Assembly: GCA_023433585.1 (NCBI GenBank)
Contig: JAEZCL010000220.1
Span: 1 to 26,944 of the forward strand
Length of the DNA: 26,944 bases
From: Pseudomonadota bacterium
GTDB lineage: Bacteria; Pseudomonadota; Alphaproteobacteria; Caulobacterales; Caulobacteraceae
Direction of reading: 5' to 3'
Part shown: one piece after another, positions 21,532 through 26,944 of the stretch
Position numbering within the stretch: the stretch's first letter is position 1
Layout: the number at the start of each line of letters is the position of its first letter
Translations under genes and position numbers: made by a program
The notes under the pieces: generated by a model
Databases searched by the model: none
Told to the model about the DNA's origin: nothing
Seen by the model: the letters and a program-made list of their open reading frames with translations, nothing else

Positions 21532-22539
21532 TCAGGCGGCGCGGCTGACCGCGAAGTCGGCCAGGTCGGCCAGGGCGCGGCGCCATTCGCCGTCCGGCAG
21601 GGCGTTCAGCGCGGTCTTGGCCCGGTCGGCCCAGGCCCAGGCCTCGTCCAGCGTGGCCGTCAGGGCGTCCGAGGCGAGGATCAGCCCGCACGCCCGCTCG
21701 AAATCGCCCTCGGCCTGCTCGCGCCGGTCGATGGTGCGGGTCCAGAAATCCGCCTCCAGGTCCCGGGTCCGCTCCATGGCGATCAGCAGGGGCAGGGTGA
21801 CCTTGGCCTCGCGGAAATCGTCGCCCGCGTTCTTGCCCAGGTCGGCCGAGGCGCCGCCGTAGTCCAGGGCGTCGTCGGCCAGCTGGAACGCCACGCCCAG
21901 CGCCAGGCCGTAGTCACGCAGCGCCGCCACCTGCGCCTCGTCCGCCCCGGCGCCCAGCGCCCCGGATTCGGCGGCGGCGGCGAACAGCTCGGCCGTCTTG
22001 GCCTGGATGATCTTCAGATAGGTCTCGCGGTCCAGGCTGATGTCATGGGCGCGGGTCAGCTGCAGCACCTCGCCCTCGGCGATGATCCCCGCCGCGCGCG
22101 CCAGCACGCCCAGGGCGCGCATGTTGTCGGTCTCGACCATCAGCTCGAAGGCGCGGGCGAACAGGAAGTCGCCCACCAGAACGCTGGACGCCGCGCCCCA
22201 GATCAGGTGCGCCGCCACCTTGCCCCGGCGCAGCTCCGAGCCGTCCACCACATCGTCGTGCAGCAGGGTCGCCGTGTGGATGAACTCGACCGCCGCGGCC
22301 AGCTGGACCGCCGCGTCCGCCGGGCCGCCGACGGCCCGCGCCGCCGCCACGGTCATCAGCGGGCGCAGGCGCTTGCCGCCCGCCGCCACCAGATGCTCGG
22401 CCAGCAGCGGGATGACCGGCACGTCGGACTGCATGCGGGCGATGATGAGGGCGTCCACCCGCGCCATGTCCGCCTTGGACAGGCGGATCAGCGGCTCCAC
22501 GTCGCCCTTCGGACGTCCCGTCGAAGCCTGGGCGGACAT
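21532..22539 (-). CDS. ispB: Polyprenyl diphosphate synthase (octaprenyl/decaprenyl type)
   Basis: The trans-prenyltransferase has 335 residues and adds isopentenyl units to make the side chain of ubiquinone. The first aspartate-rich motif is LLHDDVVD (Asp95, Asp96, Asp99) and the second LADDALDYGG (Asp222, Asp223, Asp226). The GGKRLRP segment binds IPP, and an AEGEVLQL stretch follows. I place the start at the ATG at 22539, although no clear ribosome site precedes it; a TTG six codons upstream, with a GAAAGAG before it, is an alternative. The frame stays open to 22719, into the divergent methyltransferase. Chain length cannot be set from sequence by eye. It converges with the hydrolase gene, with a 4-bp gap. 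Confidence 0.9.
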   Translation of the reverse strand: MSAQASTGRPKGDVEPLIRLSKADMARVDALIIARMQSDVPVIPLLAEHLVAAGGKRLRPLMTVAAARAVGGPADAAVQLAAAVEFIHTATLLHDDVVDGSELRRGKVAAHLIWGAASSVLVGDFLFARAFELMVETDNMRALGVLARAAGIIAEGEVLQLTRAHDISLDRETYLKIIQAKTAELFAAAAESGALGAGADEAQVAALRDYGLALGVAFQLADDALDYGGASADLGKNAGDDFREAKVTLPLLIAMERTRDLEADFWTRTIDRREQAEGDFERACGLILASDALTATLDEAWAWADRAKTALNALPDGEWRRALADLADFAVSRAA

Positions 22540-22672
22540 GGCGGGAGATGCGTCCAAGGGGGAGACTCTTTCGATACGCCGCCGGACGGTTCCGGCCGAA
22601 GAATTCAGGCGCCCGGCTTGCCGGACGCCAGCGCGGCGCACAATGGTGAGGGCGCCACCGGGGGTCAAGCGC

Positions 22673-23428
22673 GTGAACGCCACACCTGAACAGAATGCGG
22701 AGACCCAGAACGCCCTCATGGGCGGGCGTGTGCGCCTGATCCAGCCCGTGCGCGGCTATCGCGCCGGCATGGACGCGGCGCTGCTGGCCGCCGCCGTGCC
22801 CGCCGCGCCGGGCGAACGGGTGATCGAGGCCGGATGCGGGGCCGGGGCGGTGCTGATCCAGATCGCCGCGCGGCGGCCGGGCGTGATGCTGACGGGGCTG
22901 GAGCGGGACGCCGCCATGGCGGGCCTGACCCGGCGCAATGCGGCGCTGAACGGCGTGTCGGATCGGGTGGCGGCGCATGAGGGCGAGGTGGCGGCGGGGT
23001 TCCGCGCGCTCGGCCTTCCGCCCTTCGACTGGGCGATCAGCAATCCGCCCTTTTTCGACGACGCCGGCGCCCTGCGCGCGCCCGCGCCGGACAAGCGCGG
23101 GGCCTGGATGGCCGACGACGGCCTGTCCGCCTGGACGACGTTCCTCTTGAAGGCGGTGCGCGAAGGCGGGCGCATCGTCATGATCCACCGCGCCGACCGC
23201 CTGGCCGACATCCTGGCGGCGCCGGCGCGGGGGGCGGGGTCGTTCGCGGTGCGCCCGGTCCATGCCCATGCCGACGAACCGGCCAAGCGGGTGCTGGTGT
23301 CGGCCGTCAAGACGGGCAAGGCGCCCCTGCGCCTGCTGCCGCCGCTGGTCCTGCACGACCGGGCGGGCGCCAAGCACACGGCCGAGGCCGAGGCGATCCT
23401 GCGCGGGGAGGCGGAGATCGGGTGGTGA
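22673..23428 (+). CDS. TrmN6-like methyltransferase (tRNA1(Val) A37-N6 type)
   Basis: The product has 251 residues from the GTG at 22673; in-frame ATG at 22643 and ATG at 22718 are alternatives and none has a strong ribosome site. It starts with GGRVRLIQPVRGYRAGMDAA, typical of TrmN6-related enzymes (COG4123). The SAM-binding loop is VIEAGCGAGAVLIQIA, the acidic end of strand 2 is LERD, and the N6-adenine catalytic motif is ISNPPFF. The E. coli homologue methylates A37 of tRNA-Val. The last 27 codons occur again, degraded, at 23800-23880. It diverges from ispB. Confidence is good for the family and moderate for the exact RNA target. Confidence 0.86.
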   Translation: MNATPEQNAETQNALMGGRVRLIQPVRGYRAGMDAALLAAAVPAAPGERVIEAGCGAGAVLIQIAARRPGVMLTGLERDAAMAGLTRRNAALNGVSDRVAAHEGEVAAGFRALGLPPFDWAISNPPFFDDAGALRAPAPDKRGAWMADDGLSAWTTFLLKAVREGGRIVMIHRADRLADILAAPARGAGSFAVRPVHAHADEPAKRVLVSAVKTGKAPLRLLPPLVLHDRAGAKHTAEAEAILRGEAEIGW

Positions 23429-23438
23429 CCGGATCACG

Positions 23439-23474
23439 ATCCATCATCGCCGGCACAAGGCCGAGGATGATGGA
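23439..23474. repeat. Degenerate REP-like hairpin
   Basis: CCATCATC (23441-23448) and GATGATGG (23466-23473) enclose a GCCGGCACAAGGCC centre. The centre resembles the GCCGGGACAAGCCC of the element at 3931-3964. It lies 10 bp after the methyltransferase stop and may help end that transcript. Confidence 0.55.
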
Positions 23475-23553
23475 GGGTGAGAACACGAGACCCCGATTTC
23501 CGCCGCCATGGCGGCGCGCCCGGTCCCGTCCGAGGGCGGGCCGGATCATCGGA

Positions 23554-23625
23554 AGTCAGACTCTCGCCCCGAAAAACAGTCTAATCGGCAAGTTAGACTC
23601 TCGATCCGAAAAACAGTCTAATTGG
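23554..23625. repeat. Two tandem 37-bp repeats
   Basis: Unit 1 (23554-23590) and unit 2 (from 23591) share AGTYAGACTCTCG, two variable bases, CCGAAAAACAGTCTAATYGG. Unit 2 contains the inverted pair TTAGACT and AGTCTAA. They are the most AT-rich part of the 23429-23880 spacer. Apart from the REP, these repeats and the duplicated gene end, I see nothing in that spacer: no credible reading frame or RNA gene. Confidence 0.8.
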
Positions 23626-23799
23626 AGTGCAATCCCGTCCCTTTCCCTCGGCGCCTGTAATGGGAAAGCAGCATAGGGCACGGCGCCGGGACGGGACGAA
23701 ACGCCCGCTCGGAACGACGAACGGCGCGCCCCGCAAGGGATCGGCCGCCCAGGATGCGGGAATTTCAGGCCGTCGTCTCTGAACGCGATGACGCTGATG

Positions 23800-23880
23800 G
23801 TCCCGCATGATCGGGCGGGCGCCAAGCACATGGCCGAGGCCGAGACGATCCTGCGCGGGGAGGCGGAGTTGGGGTGGCGA
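23800..23880 (+). pseudogene. Duplicated 3' end of the TrmN6-like methyltransferase gene
   Basis: These 81 bp match 23348-23428, the last 27 codons of the methyltransferase gene, at 73 positions. The reading is VPHDRAGAKHMAEAETILRG followed by EAELGW and then CGA, where the intact gene has its TGA stop. Upstream of 23800 the similarity stops within a few codons, so this is a fragment with no start. Most differences are third-base or conservative changes. Confidence 0.85.
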
Positions 23881-23888
23881 GCTAATTT

Positions 23889-24065
23889 CCCTCTCCCGAT
23901 GGGAGAGGGCTGCGCGCAGTGGGATGCGCAGCAGACCGCTTCTTCGCGCGCAGGGTGAGGGTCGGGTGTGTCCTGCTGAAACACCGAACCCTCATCCCCC
24001 GCGCGCAGAACCTTCGCGCTGCGCGCTCCGGTGCGCGGGTTCCCCCTTCTCCCACCGGGAGAAGG
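23889..24065. repeat. Palindromic repeat element, copy 2
   Basis: The left hairpin is CCCTCTCCC (23889-23897) with GGGAGAGGG (23901-23909); the right hairpin is CCTTCTCCC (24045-24053) with GGGAGAAGG (24057-24065). A GGGTGAGGGT box and an ACCCTCATCCCCC box lie between them, as in copy 1. It ends 6 bp from the stop of the convergently placed dehydrogenase gene and could act as its terminator. Confidence 0.75.
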
Positions 24066-24071
24066 CTTGGC

Positions 24072-25163
24072 TCAGGCCGCCTTCAGCCGTGCTTCCTTCG
24101 CCGCGCGGGCGGCGTTGATGCGGGCTTCGGCCATGGCGTCGGCGATCTCGTGGGACGGGCGCTTTTCCGACGCCGAGCGCTGCAGCACCTCGGCCAGGGT
24201 CTCCATCAGGCGGTCCAGCTTGCCCTCGACCCATTGCGGGTCATAGGCGCCGCCGGTCTCGCGCGCGTTCATCTCGGAGGCCACATTGATGATGCCGCCG
24301 CCGTTGACCACATAGTCCGGCGCATAGAGCACGCCCCGGCGGAACAGTTCATGGCCGATCTCGGGCGTCGCCAGCTGGTTGTTGGCCGCGCCGACCACCG
24401 CGCGGACCTTCAGCCGGTCCAGCGTCTGGGGGTTCAGCGTGGCGCCCAGGGCGCACGGGGCGTAGAGGTCGGCCTTGACGTCATAGATGGCGTCCGGGGC
24501 CACGATCTCGGCGCCGGTGCGGGCCGCGACCTCTTCCAGCGACTGCTGGTTCACATCGGTGACGATCAGTTTCGCCCCGGCCTTGTGCAGCTTGTCGGCC
24601 AGATAGCCGCCCACATGGCCGACGCCCTGCAACGCAACGGTCAGGCCGGTCAGGTCGTCCTGATTCCAGACCTGTTTCACCGCCACCAGGGTCGAGCGGA
24701 ACACGCCCTCGGCGGTGACCGGGCTGGGATCGCCCGAGGCTTCCTTGCCGTCCTTCAGGCCCAGCACATAGGGCGTGGTCTTGCGCGCTTCGGCGATGTC
24801 CTCGACCGACACGCCCACGTCCTCGGCCGAATAATAGGTCCCGCCCAGGGTGTTCACCGCCCGGCCGAAGGCGTGGAACAGCTCCGGCGTCTTCTGGGTC
24901 CGGGCGTCGCCGATGATGACCGACTTGCCGCCGCCCATGTCCAGATCGGCCATGGCGTTCTTGTAGCTCATGCCCATGGACAGACGCAGCACGTCCTCCA
25001 GCGCCTCGGCCGACGAGCCGTAGCTCCACATGCGGCATCCGCCCACCGCCGGGCCGCGCGCGGTGGAGTGCACCGCAACAATCGCCTTGAGGCCGGTTTT
25101 CTCGTCAAAGAAGGCGTGGACGCCTTCATGTTGTGCGAAAGACGGAGAATCGAAAAGCGTCAT
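24072..25163 (-). CDS. Glu/Leu/Phe/Val family dehydrogenase (leucine or phenylalanine dehydrogenase type)
   Basis: The product has 363 residues, the usual size for leucine dehydrogenase. The start at 25163 gives MTLFDSPSFAQHEGVHAFFD. The substrate domain contains KAIVAVHSTARGPAVGGCRM, LSMGMSYKNAMADLDMGGGK (Lys68 and catalytic Lys80) and the GGTYYSAEDVGVSVEDI segment. The NAD domain has VALQGVGHVGGYLADKLHKA with the GxGxxG loop and Asp of VTDVNQQ favouring NAD. ANNQLATPEIG and YVVNGGGIINVASEM complete the family set. It reversibly deaminates branched-chain or aromatic amino acids to 2-oxo acids. It may feed the same oxo-acid pool as the aminotransferase at 6778, but the two are unlinked. Confidence 0.93.
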   Translation of the reverse strand: MTLFDSPSFAQHEGVHAFFDEKTGLKAIVAVHSTARGPAVGGCRMWSYGSSAEALEDVLRLSMGMSYKNAMADLDMGGGKSVIIGDARTQKTPELFHAFGRAVNTLGGTYYSAEDVGVSVEDIAEARKTTPYVLGLKDGKEASGDPSPVTAEGVFRSTLVAVKQVWNQDDLTGLTVALQGVGHVGGYLADKLHKAGAKLIVTDVNQQSLEEVAARTGAEIVAPDAIYDVKADLYAPCALGATLNPQTLDRLKVRAVVGAANNQLATPEIGHELFRRGVLYAPDYVVNGGGIINVASEMNARETGGAYDPQWVEGKLDRLMETLAEVLQRSASEKRPSHEIADAMAEARINAARAAKEARLKAA

Positions 25164-25260
25164 GCCCTGAACCGAGCCTTCCCTGAGCAGATTATTGTGC
25201 GCGCCAAATACGCCGGGCCGTGATGGCGGGCAAGCGCGGCGGTTTGATGGCGCGCGGGCG

Positions 25261-25296
25261 GGCCTCCCGCATCGCCTCCCGCGTCGCCTCCCGCGT
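25261..25296. repeat. Three tandem 12-bp repeats in a divergent intergenic region
   Basis: The unit SGCCTCCCGCRT occurs three times without gaps (25261-25272, 25273-25284, 25285-25296). It is about midway between the divergent starts of the dehydrogenase (25163) and serS (25363). It could be a regulatory array or slippage product; no promoter here can be supported with confidence. Confidence 0.7.
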
Positions 25297-25362
25297 TGAA
25301 GGAATCCGCACGCGGGGTTAGGGATGCGCCCCTTCCTTCCGCTCCAGCTCCCAAGACGCCCC

Positions 25363-26847
25363 ATGCACGACATTCGAGCCATCCGTGACAATCCCGACGC
25401 CTATGCGGCCGGCTGGTCCGCGCGCGGGGTGGAGGATGCGGGCGCCGTCGTGGCGAAACTGATCGAGCTGGACCAGGCCCTGCGCGCCGCCCAGACCGAG
25501 GGGCAGGAGGCGCTGGCCAGGCGCAACGCGGCGTCCAAGGCCATCGGCGCCGCCATGGGCCAGGGCGACAAGGCCGAGGCCGAGCGCCTGAAAGCCCAGG
25601 TGGAGACGCTGAAGGGTGTGATCGCGGCGGCTGAGGCGGAAGAGCGGCGGCTGAAGGCGGAATTGTCGGGGCCGCAGGGCCAGCTGGCCAAGCTCCCGAA
25701 CCTGGCGGCGGCCGACGTGCCGGACGGCGAGGACGAGGCGGGCAATCTTGAGGCCGGGACGTGGGGCGAACCCCGTCGGACGGGCCCGGCCAAGGATCAC
25801 GCCGATCTGGGCGAGGCCCTGGGCCTGCTCGACTTCGAGGCGGCGGCGAAAATGTCCGGCGCCCGGTTCGCGGTGCTGAAGGGCCAGTTGGCTCGGCTGG
25901 AGCGCGCCATCGGCCAGTTCATGCTGGACATGCAGACGGACAAGCACGGGTATCAGGAGGTGAACCCGCCGCTGCTGGTGCGTGACGAGGCCATGTTCGG
26001 CACCGGGCAGTTGCCGAAGTTCGAGGAGGATTTGTTCAAGATCCCCGAGATTGACCACGATCTTTGGGAAACGATGCTGGGAACGGATGCGATCTTTGAC
26101 GCTGTCTGCGGCGATTGGCATCCGGACTACGGCGCGGCGTCTCAGGACAAGCTCCAGCTTGAGGTTTTCGTTCGTCGCCGTATCGAGGATGCGCTGAGCT
26201 TGATCGCGGAAGACAAGCGTCTGATGAGTCCCGGCGGACGCTACCTCATCCCCACCGCCGAAGTCTCCCTGACCAATCTCGTCCGCGAGCAAATCCTCTC
26301 CGAGGACGACCTGGCCACGCCCATGCGGCTGACGGCGCTGACGCCGTGCTTCCGGGCCGAGGCGGGGTCGGCGGGGCGGGATACGCGCGGGCTGATCCGC
26401 CAGCACCAGTTCTCCAAGGTGGAGATGGTGTCGATCACGCGGCCCGAAGATTCGGACGCCGAGCACGAGCGCATGACCGGGTGCGCCGAGGCGGTGCTGG
26501 AGGCGCTGGGGCTGCCCTATCGCCGGATGCTGCTGTGCAAGGGCGACATGGGCTTCTCCGCCCGCAAGACCTTCGACCTGGAGGTCTGGCTGCCCAGCCA
26601 GGGCACGTTCCGCGAGATCAGCAGCTGCTCCAATTGCGGCGACTTCCAGGCCCGGCGCATGGATGCGCGCTTCAAACGGGCGGGCGAGAAGAAGACCGAG
26701 TTCGTCCATACGTTAAACGGCTCCGGCCTCGCCGTCGGCCGGACGCTGGTGGCGGTGATGGAGAACTATCAGGACGAAAACGGCCGCATCGCCGTGCCGG
26801 AGGTCCTGCGGCCCTATATGGGAGGGATGACGCATGTTGGCGCTTGA
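25363..26847 (+). CDS. serS: Seryl-tRNA synthetase with an insertion in the catalytic domain
   Basis: SerRS charges tRNA-Ser. The ATG at 25363 gives the standard opening MHDIRAIRDNPDAYAAGW; an ATG at 25324 would add a proline-rich tail. An N-terminal coiled-coil arm spans about residues 30-110. Motif 2 (TPCFRAEAGSAGRDTRGLIR) and motif 3 (NGSGLAVGRTLVAVMENYQ) are intact. At 494 residues it is longer than usual (about 425-430). The extra length lies between DLF (223-225) and RYLIPTAEVSL (from 293), where about 67 residues replace the 13 or so of E. coli. That stretch (DNA about 26041-26240) uses less GC-biased codons than the rest. A palindromic hairpin follows the stop at once. Confidence 0.94.
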   Translation: MHDIRAIRDNPDAYAAGWSARGVEDAGAVVAKLIELDQALRAAQTEGQEALARRNAASKAIGAAMGQGDKAEAERLKAQVETLKGVIAAAEAEERRLKAELSGPQGQLAKLPNLAAADVPDGEDEAGNLEAGTWGEPRRTGPAKDHADLGEALGLLDFEAAAKMSGARFAVLKGQLARLERAIGQFMLDMQTDKHGYQEVNPPLLVRDEAMFGTGQLPKFEEDLFKIPEIDHDLWETMLGTDAIFDAVCGDWHPDYGAASQDKLQLEVFVRRRIEDALSLIAEDKRLMSPGGRYLIPTAEVSLTNLVREQILSEDDLATPMRLTALTPCFRAEAGSAGRDTRGLIRQHQFSKVEMVSITRPEDSDAEHERMTGCAEAVLEALGLPYRRMLLCKGDMGFSARKTFDLEVWLPSQGTFREISSCSNCGDFQARRMDARFKRAGEKKTEFVHTLNGSGLAVGRTLVAVMENYQDENGRIAVPEVLRPYMGGMTHVGA

Positions 26848-26848
26848 T

Positions 26849-26869
26849 CCCTCTCCTATCGGGAGAGGG
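26849..26869. terminator. Hairpin after serS (palindromic repeat family, left half)
   Basis: CCCTCTCC (26849-26856) pairs with GGGAGAGGG (26861-26869) around a 4-nt loop, starting 2 bp after the serS stop. It is the left hairpin of the repeat family at 20392 and 23889. It has no T-run, so a terminator role is suggested by position only. The remaining 75 bp to the window end show only a possible ATG at 26905. Confidence 0.5.
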
Positions 26870-26944
26870 CCGGGGCCGCGCCCGGCTGGGGGCGGCGCCG
26901 GAAGATGACCATCGCGCGGACCCTCCCGACCGCCAACTTTTCGG

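Noticed and set aside
23554..23625. Possible mini CRISPR array
   Set aside because: The two 37-bp units are directly adjacent with no spacer between them, and no cas gene is in the window.
23556..23984. 142-codon minus-strand frame through the intergenic repeats
   Set aside because: It runs through the tandem repeats, the antisense of the duplicated methyltransferase end and the palindromic element, so it is a product of repeat sequence and not a credible gene.
26905..26944. Possible start of another gene (ATG with GGAAG just upstream)
   Set aside because: Only 13 codons are available before the window ends and they match no family I recognise.

Overview
The window comes from a high-GC alphaproteobacterial chromosome, most likely Caulobacterales and close to Brevundimonas. 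This rests on the very GC-rich third codon positions, GTG and leaderless starts, promoter boxes resembling the Caulobacter housekeeping type, and neighbourhoods such as lgt-midA, ubiK-ybjN-proC and an XRE regulator beside a SulP transporter. The genus is inferred; no rRNA, tRNA, CRISPR array, transposase or integrase is visible.

Region 1 (1-4000): lgt (prolipoprotein diacylglyceryl transferase) and a MidA-type methyltransferase, cut by the left edge, run leftward. Diverging from them are ubiK, a YbjN-family gene and proC. A large REP-like inverted pair (3861-3964) ends this block. Region 2 (4001-8555): a small secreted protein of unknown function and an EnvZ/OmpR-type kinase/regulator pair lie on the minus strand, divergent from a branched-chain aminotransferase. 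The aminotransferase overlaps tail-to-tail with a DUF4349 lipoprotein gene. Region 3 (8630-13129): two paralogous exported caspase-fold (C14) proteases are read in tandem. One has four and the other three PPC-like beta-domain repeats; both keep a His-Cys dyad and an EF-hand-like calcium loop, and one is predicted to be a lipoprotein.

Region 4 (13370-19043) is the accessory-rich part. A CNT nucleoside transporter is followed by a higBA toxin-antitoxin cassette lying between two copies of the transporter's last 28 bp. Then come a glutathione S-transferase, an AT-rich spacer with a clear promoter/operator, an XRE regulator with a SulP anion transporter, and a phd/vapC toxin-antitoxin pair. Region 5 (19047-23428): hotdog thioesterase, DUF3253 protein, a UDG-family protein, an alpha/beta hydrolase whose 5' end is formed by a palindromic repeat, polyprenyl diphosphate synthase, and a TrmN6-like methyltransferase.

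Region 6 (23429-24071) is about 640 bp without an intact gene. It holds a degenerate REP, a tandem pair of 37-bp repeats, an 81-bp duplicated 3' end of the methyltransferase gene, and a palindromic repeat element. Region 7 (24072-26944): a leucine/phenylalanine-type dehydrogenase is divergent from serS, whose product has an unusual insertion of about 54 residues in the catalytic domain.

The main points for a second look are the tandem exported caspases, the two places where a gene's 3' end is duplicated around accessory DNA (nupC-type gene/higBA and the methyltransferase gene), the SerRS insertion, and several short repeat families shared between loci.
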